Shown: in pieces, positions 46,082 through 58,490 of the stretch
How the letters are laid out: the number at the start of each line of letters is the position of its first letter
Position numbering within the stretch: position 1 is the first letter of the stretch
Origin: Wurfbainia villosa
Taxonomy: Eukaryota; Streptophyta; Magnoliopsida; Zingiberales; Zingiberaceae
Direction: 5' to 3'
Length of the DNA stretch: 64,000 nt
Assembly: GCA_025175895.1 (NCBI GenBank)
Contig: CM045990.1
Coordinates: forward strand, 186,001-250,000
Made by a program: the position numbers and the translations under genes
Notes under the pieces: generated by a model
Database searches by the model: none
What the model saw: the letters and a program-made list of their open reading frames with translations, nothing else
What the model was told of the DNA's origin: nothing

Positions 46082-48544
46082 TGTCAGGTCTCAAAAAAAA
46101 AAAATAATAATAATAATAAAATATCTAGATATATATATAACAATAATATAAATAAACGGGTATGTATAGTCGGAATGGGAAGTCTGAGTTAAAAAGGGAT
46201 TCATATGATCGGTTCGGAGAAATATTTGGGCCTGAAGGGAGTGTTTGGATTAACTGAGGTTAGCTTAGGTTAAACATGGGTTAAATATGGGTTAGCTTAG
46301 GTTTGGATTAACCTGATTTGGCTTAACCCCAACGGAACGGCATTTATAAGCCATCAGCCGACCCTTTTCTTCGGCGAACTAATCCCTCCGTCGTTTCTTC
46401 GCCGCCAGCTCCCAGATCCACTGCTCTCGGCGATTTCTTCCGCCGAAGCTCGTCTCAACGCTGCCGGCGGCCATCCGATCGTCCTCCGTCGGTTGTACAT
46501 TCCCTCCATCGCCTATTCGCCGCCGACTCGGCTAAGCATCGGCGCGATTTCGTCGCCGAAGATCGTCACAACAACTGCCGTGACCATCCGATCATCCTCC
46601 GTCAGTAGGTAAGTAAATCTCGGGAAAAGGGGCGATAGGGTTGTAGGTTAGCTAGAGATAGTTGAATCCGTGGAGCTTGAGCGGGGATTTGATTGCTTTA
46701 GTGCTTGAGCTTGAGGTTTGGTTTTGAATGGATTGGGGTAGATGTAGCTAGTTTTAGGCGAGATAAATCGGTGATAATCGGGTTAAGGGTTCTTTGTTTC
46801 GTGGATTCACGCTGGGCATTGGCGAGACGGTTTGTTAGGTTGGTGAGGATTCTTGTGTGGATTTGGGGCGAGGGTATGGTAGAACTGGATGAATGTTGGC
46901 ATCTTTGGGATTGGAATCCACAGAGATGGGTTCTGCGTGATGAGCGGAGTTATGGGATTTGTGAATCGGTCGGATCCTTTTTGGAGATGGGAAAGAAGGT
47001 GTAGTTGGTTGTGTGGTAGAGGTCCACTCGATGTGGGCTCGGAGGGCTGTTTCTAGGGTTTTACAGGGAAATTCTCCTAGCTTTACGAGTGGGATATAGC
47101 GGTGAGATAGTTTTAGGTAGGAGCTAATGGTTAGTATAAAATGAAGGAGTCGAGGAAAAATTGGGGTTCTTGGATTGTAGTGGAGACATCAATGTTAGTA
47201 GAGTAATTTACTGTTATGTTCTTATTTCCTCTACGCTTAGATAACGATTGAGGAAGTTCTTTAATTATGTTGTAGTTGCTATGTAAAATATTATAATTAC
47301 CATCTACCCGAGTATGAGGTTAGATGCTATATATAAATGGGTGTCATTACCATCTACAGTATGAGTGTAGATGCTATATGTAAATGTGTGTAATTACCAT
47401 CACTGTGTATGAGGTTGGATGCTATGTATAGATATTTAGGATCATCCATGATGTGCCATGTTATTATTTAGTACGGTGTTCATCAAATCTTTCAAATGCC
47501 TATACGCTATGTGAATCGAGTTATGACTAACATCTACTGTATGAGGTTAGATGCTATATCTATATATGTATGTTCATCCATTTGTACTTAAAGTTAGATG
47601 TTAAATTATCTTTGTTACGTGATATCATCCATCATATCTTGAGCTAATTGCTAGCTTAAAATGTTCAACTATATATAAGTGATCAATATGATTGACTATG
47701 AGAAGAAATGTTAGATGTTCTTAATCTAGCTAATTGTATGTACATGAGTATTAGTGGTGCACAGACGGGTTGGGCTTCGGGATGAGCTCAGGAAGGGCCC
47801 ACCCAAATTGGATTATTGATGGTGATGGTGATCCTTGGTTCTTTCTAGAGGTACCTCAGGATTGCACAAGAAAACAAGGTTTTGACTGGCTCCGCATTTA
47901 AAAATGCAAAATGTGAGGTACCACGAAGATTTATGATATATATAGTTAGCATGATAGAAAAGCATGGGTGCAATTACGGTCTGGTTATATTTACATGTTC
48001 CTTTATAGAAAATGATTGCGCTTCATGGTTGGGTACAGATAGTGAACTGGGAATTTGACATTTAGCCTACCATGGTGCTATATTCGCATATCTTGTATGT
48101 GTTAGGGATGCTAGGTCGAGTTGCATGCTATACATATATTTAACTTTATGATTCATGTTCTGAGTTTTGATTTTATTTCCTCTCCTCTTACGCCGTGCAT
48201 TTATCCTTGATTTACTTACTGGGCTGTGAACTCATGATGTCACTAAATGTTTATAGGTAGGGAGCTGAGTCCTCAGGCAGAGTTGGAGGACGCTGGGGTG
48301 ATGTAACTGAGGAGATGGTGATGAGCATGCCACACGTTGTCCGGGACTTTGATGACTGCAGGACTGTCCGAGTGAGTAGGGATGAATTACTTCAGTAAGG
48401 TGCTGAGTGTAAAGGCTGTATTTGAGACTCTTACTTGAAAGTGAATAAAATAAAGAGGATTATTCAATCATGTGTATGTGATTTATTTTTAGATGAGGAG
48501 TCGGACTAAGGGTCTATATATAGGTATCAGGTTGGGTCTTTTCA
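46082..48544 (+). repeat. G3 5' LTR
   Basis: TGTCAGGTCTC...GGGTCTTTTCA. It starts with an (A)n(TAA)n tract. TTTATAAG (about 46346) is a plausible TATA box. A strong donor-like AGGTAAGTAAAT (about 46611) and TTTATAG acceptor-like sites (about 48250 and 48720) suggest a leader intron. Repeated CATCTACC..ATGAGGTTAGATGC motifs lie at 47300-47560. Confidence 0.93.
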
Positions 48545-48560
48545 GTTGGTATCAGAGCAT
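48545..48560 (+). other. G3 primer-binding site
   Basis: TTGGTATCAGAGCATCG directly after the LTR end TTTTCA, complementary to initiator-Met tRNA. Confidence 0.88.
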
Positions 48561-48728
48561 CGATTCCAAAGGACAGTGTTGGCATGCCATCTCATCAAGG
48601 ACTCGGATACATTCATCCCCGCGGTTGTAGGTTTTATATTTATTTTCAAGTAGTAATCTTAATGTAATCATGTTTGAGTTTATGTGCAAAACTGAAGATA
48701 ACGGTGTAGGTATTGCGTTTATAGGTGA

Positions 48729-49700
48729 ATGGCGGGTCGAAGGAACAATGGGGAAGTTGGGCAGAATAGTCAGTTTCTCACTGAGCTTGCCGCAATCATG
48801 CAGGAACAGAGTCGGATTCATGGAGAACAGATCCAACAGCTGTTGAGAGCTAGGGAGCAAGGAAATACGCACAGCGGGCCTACAGCCAGTGTGAACCCGG
48901 TTTACAAGCAGTTCAAGGATCTTGGTCCGACGGAGTTTAAGGGAAATACAGATCCTATCGCTGCAGAAGGATGGATTCGATCATTGGAGACGATATACGA
49001 CTTCATGCAGCTTACGGATGCTGACAAGGTGAGGTGTGCCATATTCATGTTGCGTGGCGATGCTCGGATATGGTGGGAGGGGGCACGCGCAGCAGTGGAC
49101 CTAGCTACAGTTACTTGGGCTGAATTCAAAGAGGTATTCTATGGAAAGTATTTCACTGCTGACACCAGAACTCGAATGGCTAGAGAATTCTTAGAGCTTC
49201 GCCAAGGGACCTGACAGGTGAGTATGTCGAGAATTTGAGAAGGCGTATTTTGTACCCATGATTGCAAGTCAACTGCGGAGGAGTGAAACATTTCTTGAGG
49301 GATCGAGGCGCGATTCGACATGATGTCGGTGAGCAGTTACCACCTTTAGGGAGGCTATGGATCAGGCTACGATGTCGAGAGGGACGAAATGACATGATGA
49401 GGAAGTAGCAGAACAAGAGACCGAGTTACGAGGAAGGAACCTCGGGCAGAAGTCGGAAGAAGTTTGCGCTGCCCGGTTTGAGGCAAGCGACCCACACTCT
49501 GACAGCGACCACGGCGGCGACCCCAGAACCTCGACCGATTGACCATCACATTGCTAAGCGAAAGAAAAATTCGGTGTCCCAAGTGTGAGAAGGTTCATGC
49601 GGTCAATGTTTAGTGGGTACAGGACATGTGCTATAAGTGCAAGAAGGCGGGGCACTTTGCTGAAGCGCCCTCGGCTCACAGAGCCAACGGAGGAAGGGTG
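48729..49700 (+). pseudogene. G3 gag (capsid and zinc knuckle), frameshifted
   Basis: Starts at ATG 48729 (MAGRRNNGEVG). It is open for 161 codons through the retrotrans_gag capsid core (FKGNTDPIAAEGWIRSLE, CAIFMLRGDARIWWEG, WAEFKEVFYGKYF, REFLELRQG) and then shifts frame near 49212. Decayed sequence follows to a knuckle CYKCKKAGHFAEAP (49629-49670), whose last Cys is lost. Family role: forms virus-like particles and packages RNA. Confidence 0.85.
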
Positions 49701-51638
49701 TATGCCATGACACAGAGCAGGTGGATCGGAATCGACCATCATCACAGTAGAATTTCTATTGTCAATCTACCCGCTCATGCTTTAATTGATTCGAGCTACA
49801 CACTCTTTCATATCTGTGGCTTATATCGCAAGTGGATATTTCATGTGATTGGATGGTTCTGGCTATCGCGTGTCCTTGCCTTCTGGGGAAGAACTGCCTA
49901 GTAATAGAATAGTGAGGAACTGCCCTATGAAGATGCAGGACTCTACAGTGTACGCCGACCTTATTGTGTTGGAGATGGTGGATTTCGATGTGATTCTGGG
50001 TATGGATTGGCTGACCCGGTACGAGGCAATTATTGACTGTAGACAAAGGACGGTTAAACTGAAACTACAAAATGATGAATTTTTCATCTTCAATGCAACC
50101 TCCACACTGAGTCTCCCTCATATTGTATCCGCATGTAAAGCTCAGAAGATGTTGAGCAAGGGGTGTAACGGATTCCTAGTCAACATAATGAGTAGTACTG
50201 AGGCCCCTAGACCAAATCTGGAGGAGGTAGAGGTAATTCGGAATTTCCCCGAGGTGTTCCCAGAGGACATTGCAGGGTTACCCCCTGTCAGGGAAGTCGA
50301 GTTTGGGATAGAACTAATAGCGGGAACCACCCCTGTGTCTAAAGCACCGTATCGCCTAGCACCTACTGAAATGAAGGAACTGAAGGCGCAACTACAAGAA
50401 CTATTGGATAAGGGTTTCATCAGGCCCGAGTGTCACCATGGGGAGCGCCAGTGTTGTTCGTCCGTAAGAAGGACGGGTCGATGCGGCTGTGCATTGACTA
50501 CCGAGAGTTGAACCGGGTTACAGTAAAGAATAAGTACCCATTGCCTAGAATCGATGATCTGTTTGATCAACTACAGGGCGCAACTGTATTCTCAAAGATT
50601 GATTTGAGGTCGGGGTACCACCAACTGCGAGTGAAAGGAGAGGATGTTCATAAAACTGCATTCAGAACTCGATATGGTCACTACGAGTTTCTAGTTATGC
50701 CGTTTGGGCTTACTAATGCTCCCGCAGCCTTTATGGATTTGATGAATCGGATCTTCCAGCCATACTTGGATCAGTTTGTGATTGTCTTTATTGACGATAT
50801 ACTAATTTACTCCCAAAGTCGGGAAGAACACCGACAACATCTGACGCTAGTGCTGCAGACTTTAAAGGATAAGCGGTTATACGCTAAATTCAGCAAATGC
50901 GATTTTTGGTTGAGGCAGATATCATTTCTAGGGCATATAGTCTCAGAGAAGGGAATAGAGGTGGATCCAGTTAAAGTGGAGGCAATCCGGAGTTGGGATA
51001 CTCCAAGAAATGTTACAGAAATTCGGAGTTTCTTGGGACTAGCCGGGTATTATCGCAGATTCATTAAAAAATTTTCACGCATTGCGCTACCTCTGACTTC
51101 GCTGACCAAGAAGGGGGTGAGGTATGAATGGACTGCTCGGTGTGAGAGGAGTTTTATGGAGTTAAAGGAAAGGCTGACGATGGCACCGGTGCTTGCAATT
51201 CAGGCAGGTTTGTGGATAATCGATGCATCCAACACCGGGCTCGGGGCTGTACTGATGCAGAATGGGAGGGTCATCGCCTATGCATCACGCCAGTTGAAGG
51301 TGCATGAGCAGAATTATCCTACACACGATTTAGAATTAGCAGCAGTCATATTTGCTTTGAAGATTTGGCGACACTATCTTTACGGAGAACGTTGTGAGAT
51401 CTACACAGATCATAAAAGCTTGAAATATTTGTTTTCTCAGAAGGAACTGAATATGCGGCAGAGACGATGGTTGGAGTTGGTAAAGGATTATGATTGCAAT
51501 ATTAACTACCACCCGGGTAAGGCAAATGTGGTGGCGGATGCGCTGAGTCGTAAGTTGGCGATGCTGTCCCAGTTGACCACCCAACAAAGGTTGATATCAG
51601 AATTTCAACAGCTGAGAGTGGAGGTGATAGCACAGTGA
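49700..51638 (+). pseudogene. G3 protease, reverse transcriptase and RNase H
   Basis: Protease: AHALIDSSYT (about 49768) with D-S-S where D-S-G is expected, then a shift into the frame at 49849 with VILGMDWL. That frame runs through FPEVFPEDIAGLPP and the RT start (PYRLAPTEMKELKAQL..GFIRPE). A one-base shift near 50436 leads to the 402-codon frame 50430-51638: RT Asp in FSKIDLRSGYHQ (residue 58) and FIDD (120-123), RNase H IDASNTGLG (Asp265), TDHKSLKYLF (Asp327) and ADALSRK (Asp370). All RT and RNase H catalytic positions I can see are kept. Confidence 0.92.
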
Positions 51639-53068
51639 GCGAGCTAGATTGGCGGCAGACGGTTAAATCGGATTTACGGAATCGCATTAGGCGAGAACAA
51701 GCATCGGATCGGCGATTAATGGAATGGAAGCAGAGATGAGGCAAAGGGGCACCCTCTACTCGTGGTTGATGGATTGTGAGATATAAGGGCGCATATGGGT
51801 GCCTAAAGAAGGATCTCGAGAGAGAATCTCATGATGGAAGCCCACATTACCCGTACTCGGTTCACCCAAGACGAAGATGTATAAAGATATGCAGCTGTTA
51901 TATTGGTGGCCGGGCATGAAGAGAGACATACTCAAGATGGTCCATGAGTGCCTTACCTGTCAACAGGTGAAAGCTGAGCACCAGAGGCCCGCTGGATTGC
52001 TTGAACCGCTTCCGATACCCGTCTGGAAGTGGGAAAATATTGCCATGGATTTCGTGGTAGGGTTACCAGTCTCGACTAAGGGATCAAATGCAGTGTGGGT
52101 CATTGTGGATCGATTGACGAAGTCAGCACACTTCCTGCCAGTGAAAACCACTTTCACTATGATACAATACGCAGAGCTGTATATACGGGAAATAGTAAGG
52201 TTACATGGAATTCCAGATCAGATTGTGTCAGATAGAGATCCAAAATTTACATCCGGATTCTGGAAGAGTTTGCACCGAGGATTAGGTACGAAACTTACTT
52301 TTAGCACCGCTTTCCATCCCAGACCGGCCAATCTGAAGCGAGTAATTGATTCTAGAAGATATGCTACGAGCTTGCATTATAGATTTCAAAGGGGGCTGGG
52401 AGTCTAAATTGCCCTTGGTGGAGTTCACCTATAATAATAGTTATCAAGCCACCATCGGTATGGCTCCTTATGCAGCGCTATACGGAAGAAGGTGTAGAAC
52501 CCCATTGCATTGGGAAGAGGTGGGAGAGAGGGCAGTTTTGGGTCCGGAGATTGTGGCACAAACTGTGGAATTAGTGGCCAGGATCCGAGCGAGGAATCCC
52601 CAAAGTCGCCAAAAGAGTTACGCAGATTGTCGAAGGAGGGACTTGGAGTTCACAGTGGGAGACCATGTATTTCTCAAGGTGTCACCTATGAAGGGGGTAC
52701 TGAGGTTTGGCAGGAAGGGCAAACTCAGCCCGAGGTATATTGGGCCTTTTGAGATTCTAGACCGGATTGGGACCAGGGCATACCGAATTGCACTACCACC
52801 CAACCTGGCAGGAGTTCATAATGTGTTTCATGTATCCATGCTCCGGAGGTACCTATCCAACCCCGCACATGTAATTGGGCATGAGGCCACTGATGGACAC
52901 CAGACCTATCTTACGAGGCAATACCAGAAGAAATACTGGATCATCAAGTACGGAAGCTGAGGAATAAAGAAATCCGAATGGTGAAAGTTTTATGGAGAAA
53001 TCAGCAAAAGGAGGAAGCTACGTGGGAGACCGAGCAGGACATGCGCGACCGTTACCCCGAATTATTTG
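51639..53068 (+). pseudogene. G3 integrase and chromodomain, frameshifted
   Basis: The zinc-binding His part near 51840-51880 is frameshifted. The frame 51877-52407 has CLTCQQVKAEH, MDFVVGLP (first Asp) and VSDRDPKF (second Asp). A shift near 52320-52350 falls at the catalytic Glu region. The frame 52346-52960 carries LEDMLRACIIDF, LYGRRCRTPLHW and the GPY block SPRYIGPFEILDRIG, ending in HVSMLRRYL. After another shift the chromodomain (VKVLWRNQQKEEATWETE..YPELF, 52981-53068) closes it. The chromodomain directs insertion to marked chromatin in this group. Confidence 0.9.
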
Positions 53069-53113
53069 GTAAGTCGAAGTTCGAGGACGAAATTCTTCTA
53101 AGGGGAGGAGAGT
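53069..53113 (+). other. G3 polypurine tract region
   Basis: After YPELF the sequence keeps the conserved TTCGAGGACGAAATTCTTC, followed by AAGGGGAGGAGAG immediately before the 3' LTR. This is the plus-strand primer. Confidence 0.8.
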
Positions 53114-55615
53114 TGTCAGGTCTCAAAAAAAAAAAAAAAAATAATAATAATAATAATAATAAAATATCTAGATATATATATAACAATAATATAAATAAAC
53201 GGGTATGTATAGTCGGAATGGGAAGTCTGAGTTAAAAAGGGATTCATATGATCGGTTCGGAGAAATATTTGGGCCTGAAGGGAGTGTTTGGATTAACTGA
53301 GGTTAGCTTAGGTTAAACATGGGTTAAATATGGGTTAGCTTAGGTTTGGATTAACCTGATTTGGCTTAACCCCAACGGAACGGCATTTATAAGCCATCAG
53401 CCGACCCTTTTCTTCGGCGAACTAATCCCTCCGTCGTTTCTTCGCCGCCAGCTCCCAGATCCACTGCTCTCGGCGATTTCTTCCGCCGGCTTCGTCGCCG
53501 CCGGCTAATCGTCGTCCTCCGTCGGTTGTACATTCCCTCCATCGCCTATTCGCCGCCAGCTCCCAGCTAAGCTGTACCCGGCGATTTCGTCCGCCGAAGA
53601 TCGTCACAACACTGCCGGCGGCCATCCGATCGTTCTCCGTCGACTGTAGGTAAGTAAATCTCGGGAAAAGGCTGGCGATAGAGGGTTGTAGGTTAGCTAG
53701 AGATAGTTGAATCCGTGGAGCTTGAACGGGGGATTTCAGTCTCTTTCGTGCTTGAGCTTGAGGTTTGGTTTTCGAATGGATTCCGGGGTAGATGTAGCTA
53801 GTTTTAGGCAGATAAATCGGTGATAATCGGGTTAAGGGGTTCTGCTGTTTTCGTGGATTCACGCTGGGCATTGGGCAGAGACGGTTTGTTAGGTTGGTGA
53901 GGGATTTACTGTGTGGATTTGGGGCAGAGGGTATGGTAGAACCTGGATGAATGTTGGCATCGGTGGGATTGGAATCCGCATGCAGATGGGTTCTGCGTGT
54001 GAGCGAGTATGGGATTTGACGAATCGGTCGGATCCTTTTTGGAGATGGGAAAGAAGGTGTAGTTGGTTGCAGCTGTGGTAGAGGTCCACTCCAGTGTGGG
54101 CTCGGAGGGGCTGTACTAGGGTTTTCTGGGAAATTCTCCTAGCTTTACAGTGGGATATAACGGTGAGATAGTTTTAGGTAGGAGCTAATGGTTAGTATAA
54201 AATGAAGGAGTCAGGGAAAAATTGGGGTTACTGGATTGTAGTGGAGACATCAATGTTAGTAGAGTAATTCTGTTATGTTCTTATTTCCTCTACACGCTTA
54301 GATAACGATTCGGAAGTTCTTTAATTATGTTGTAGTTGCTATGTAAAATATTATAATTACCATCTACCTGAGTATGAGGTTAGATGCTATATATAAATGG
54401 GTGTCATTACCATCTACCTGAGTATGAGTGTAGATGCTATATGTAAATGTGTGTAATTACCATCTGCCTGTGTATGAGGTTGGATGCTATGTATAGATAT
54501 TTAGGATCATCCATGATGTGCCATGTTATTATTTAGCATGTGTTCATCAAATCTTTCAAATGCCTATCTGCTATGTGAATCAGTTATGACTAACATCTAC
54601 CTGTGTATGAGGTTAGATGCTATATCTATATATGTATGTTCATCCATTTGTACTTAAAGTTAGATGTTAAATTATACTGTTCTGTGATATCATCCATCTG
54701 TATACTGAGCTAATTGCTAGCTTAAAATGTTCAACTATATATAAAGTGATCAATATGATTGACTATGAGAAGAAATGTTAGATGTTCTTAATCTAGCTAA
54801 TTGTATGTACATGAGTATTAGTGGTGCCTGGACGGGTTGGGCTTCCCGGGATGAGCTCCGGGAAGGGCCCACCCAAATTGACCGATGTTGATGGTGATGG
54901 TGATGATCCTTGGTTCTTTCTAGAGGTACCTCAGGATTGCACAAGAAAACAAGGTTTTGACTGGCTCCGCATTTAAAAATGCAAAATGTGAGGTACCACG
55001 AAGATTTATGATATATATAGTTAGCATGATAGAAAAGCATGGGTGCAATTACGGTCTGGTTATATTTACATGTTCCTTTATAGAAAATGATTGCGCTTCA
55101 TGGTTGAGTGCTGAGATAGTGGTAGGAATTTGACATTTAGCCTACCATGGTGCTATATCATATCTTGTAAGTGTTAGGGATGCTAGGTCGAGTTGCATGC
55201 TATACATATATTTAACTTTATGATTCATGTTACGAGTTTTGATTTTATTTCCTCTCCTCTACGTAGTGCATTTATCCTTGATTTACTTACTGGGCTGTGA
55301 ACTCATGATGTCACTAAATGTTTATAGGTAGGGAGCTGAGTCCTCAGGCAGAGTTGGAGGACGCTGGGGTGATGTAACTGAGGAGATGGTGATGAGCATG
55401 CCACACGTTGTCCGGGACTTTGATGACTGCAGGACTGTCCGAGTGAGTAGGGATGAATTACTTCAGTAAGGTGCTGAGTGTAAAGGCTGTATTTGAGACT
55501 CTTACTTGAAAGTGAATAAAATAAAGAGGATTATTCAATCATGTGTATGTGATTTATTTTTAGATGAGGAGTCGGACTAAGGGTCTATATATAGGTATCA
55601 GGTTGGGTCTTTTCA
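53114..55615 (+). repeat. G3 3' LTR
   Basis: 2502 bp. Aligned to the 5' LTR, substitutions are few but short indels and 2-4 nt scrambles are many, mostly at CAG, CTG or CCGG. The 5' copy often has CGAG or lacks CTG where this copy has CAG or CTG. The A/TAA tract is longer here. Confidence 0.93.
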
Positions 55616-56818
55616 AAATCTCTAGAACCGACGGTTGAGATTAAATCTCTAGATCCGACGGTTGAGATTAAATCTCTAGATCCGACGGTTGAGATTAAAT
55701 CTCTAGATCCGACGGTTGAGATTAAATCTCTAGAACCAATGGAGGAGATTAAACCTGGGCCTAAACCTAACTCTATATATATGGGAGAATGGGTTGGGCG
55801 ACAACTAAGATTTGGATGATGGAGATTAGGGTTTAGCCTCTCATTGCTTGGGCGGCAAGATACCCTAAGGAGGAAACCCTAATTGGATTAGGGTTTGGCT
55901 CTTTGGTTGGGCGGCAAGGTTTGGAAGGAAGAGTGGGCGGCAACTTGTGGAAGATCTCTTCTTCTTCCTAGAAGGTGGCTGGCTCCTAGATCTCTTCCCT
56001 CCACCTTGGTTGGGCGGCAAGAAACCATAAGGAAGAAACCCTAATTAGATTAGGGTTTGGCTCTTATGGTTGGGCGGCTAGGGTTTGCAAGAAGGTGGGC
56101 GGCAACTATAGGAGAGGAGTTCTTCTTCTTCCTAGGGTGTGGCCGATTCCTTCCTCTATTCCCTCCACCTTGGCCGGCGCCCAACATATTCCCTTTCTCC
56201 TCTTCACTCCATCTTGGCCGGCGGCACTAGGAGCTAGGGTTTGTCCCTAGTTCGGTTCCTTGGTTGTTTCCATTTTGTTCTCTCTATTCTTGGGGCCGGC
56301 GGCATCAATCCTTTGAGGATTGGTGGTTGGCTCAAGCAAGAAGGGAAAGAGAGTTCTTCTTTCTTTGGATTGAAGAAGATCTAGGAAGCTTCAACTTGTG
56401 GAGGATCTTCGCCCACACGAAGTCTACAAGGAGGTTAGGACATACGATAGAAGATCGAGAGGTATAAAAGTTTTACAACTTTTATTATTGATCTTTGCAT
56501 GTTCTTATTGTTATGCTAGCTTATGTTCTTTATGTTAGTATGTGTTGATTATACTAGTTTACATTCGTATGTATTTGTATAATCATGGACCCCGAAAACA
56601 AACACAAAAACTGACAATCCGTCCATCGTGTCTTCCGCGGCTAACCGACTAGAAGAGTTGATTGCTTGAACAACAAGTTTGTTCAAGCAATTTACTACCG
56701 AAATTGGTTGTGCTTAGGAAACTCATCCCATCCGGATTAGTTTTCATTAGTGAAAATTTTAATCCGGGGACATGGGAGACGATGAGCATTCCGAGGGCTA
56801 GCATGATTTCAAACAACA
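55616..56818 (+). repeat. D3 5' LTR, second segment
   Basis: Starts with the AAATC duplicate, then the rest of the minisatellite (to about 55745), TATA motif CTATATATATGGG (about 55773), GGGCGGCAA-rich leader, the small open frame (56264-56467) and the end TTCAAACAACA at 56818. Confidence 0.92.
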
Positions 56819-58490
56819 ATTGGTATCAGAGCCACGGTTTCTGGTTTTGTGTGTTTTGGATTCGGTTACTTTCATGCACATATCATATATTGAGTATGCC
56901 GGATAATAGTAGGATGTGCGTAGGCTAACTTTTTGGTTGCAGGCATAAGATCTGACTATTATGGCTATATGTGTGTATGTGGTTGTTTGTGTGTGATTGT
57001 ATGTATATTATTTGAATCCTCGGGGTTGACGAGACTAGATTAGTATTTAATTTTTTGTAATTAAATACGGCATTGTTTAGCCGCTCATTTTAGTTTACTT
57101 TCGATCTAGATTATTTGTACACTCCTTCGTGGAGTAGAGGATTGATGAGTGTAAATTAAAATGATATATCGCGGCTCGGATCTCTTTGGTGACTTGTGCA
57201 CGGGAAAAGATGGAGCGGACGAGGTGGCGACATGACGGGACGCATATTGGAGAACAATGTCATAATAGTTGGAAAAAATTCTGTTTATTCCATATTTATT
57301 GCTGATTTGTTTTATATGCATGTTGTGTGTGCTTGAAAATTCCTCATTATCAATTTACTAAGTGGGAGAGGGATTTTTTAATTAATTCCCGCGGCCTCCA
57401 TTACAATTTGACGTGTGATGCAACAAGCTTGCGTGTCGGCTCTGAGTGCCTTCCTCCCCATCGGATGAGTTTGTTTGCGGATCACTAGGTCAAATAATGG
57501 TTATAGGAAGTTATCTAGGAGCTTGTGTACTTCCACAGCGGTAAGGCACATAATCCGAAATAATTCTCTTAGTATCGTGTAATAGTGCACACTTAGATAC
57601 AAATAAAAGGGTATCCTCCCCTTCGGAGTCACTGCTTTTATTTGTAGGGCCTAAGAGAAACCAACTATTAATTTTATTTGTCAAAAAGTAAGGTTGACAA
57701 GATAATAAAATCAATGGGTTAAACCTCCTCTTACAAATGTAGAATTCGTATACGTCCACACTATCGTGGCATGCGATATTCTCGGTGTTTGAGGTGTTGG
57801 TTGATTTCAAAATTTTATTGTTTGAGGAATCAATAATTTTTATTGAAATCTATAGTAATAATAAGCATGTTGTGTGTGCTTGAAAATTCCTCATTTTCAA
57901 TTTACTAAGTGGGAGAGGGATATTTTAATTAATTCCCGCAGCCTCCATTACAATTTGACGTGTGATGCAACAAACTTGCGCGTCGGCTCTGAGTGTCTTC
58001 CTCCCCATCGGATGGGTTTGTTTGCGGATCACTAGGTCAAATAATGGTTATAGGAAATTATCTAGGAGCGTGTGTACTTCCACAGCGGTAAGGCACATAA
58101 TCCGAAATAATTCCCTTAGTACCGTGTAATGGTGCACACTTAGATGCAAATAAAAAGTATCCTCACCATCGGAGTCACTGCTTTTATTTGTAGGGCTAAA
58201 GAGGAACCAACTATTAATTTTATTTGTCAAAAAGTAAGGTTGACATGACAATAAAATTAATGGGTAAAACCTCCTCTTACAAATGTAGAATTCGTATACG
58301 TCCACACTATCGTGGCATGCGATATTCTCGGTGTTTTGAGGTGTTGATTGATTTCGAAATTTTATTGTTTGAGGAATCAATAATATTTGAAATCTAATAT
58401 ATTGATCATTGTGATTCTTAGGATTTTCAAAATTGACTTTTCAGTCCACTTACTATGATACTAAAGGAAATAAACTTACTGTACCCAAAT
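56819..58490 (+). repeat. D3 primer-binding site and duplicated leader
   Basis: TTGGTATCAGAGCC at 56820. Two direct leader copies follow, about 57323-57866 and 57867-58400, each starting TTGTGTGTGCTTGAAAATTC. There is no coding frame. Confidence 0.82.

Larger units (their letters stand above)
46082..55615 (+). mobile_element. G3: complete Ty3/gypsy chromovirus
   Basis: 9534 bp with LTRs 46082-48544 (2463 bp) and 53114-55615 (2502 bp), a primer-binding site at 48547, a polypurine tract before the 3' LTR, and TSD AAATC (46077-46081 and 55616-55620). The gag, protease, RT, RNase H, integrase and chromodomain order and the long LTRs fit the Tekay/Del group. It is inserted in the minisatellite of D3's 5' LTR. 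Confidence 0.94.

Noticed and set aside
46705..47004. 99-codon frame in the G3 5' LTR
   Set aside because: It is broken in the matching 3' LTR region and has no domain.
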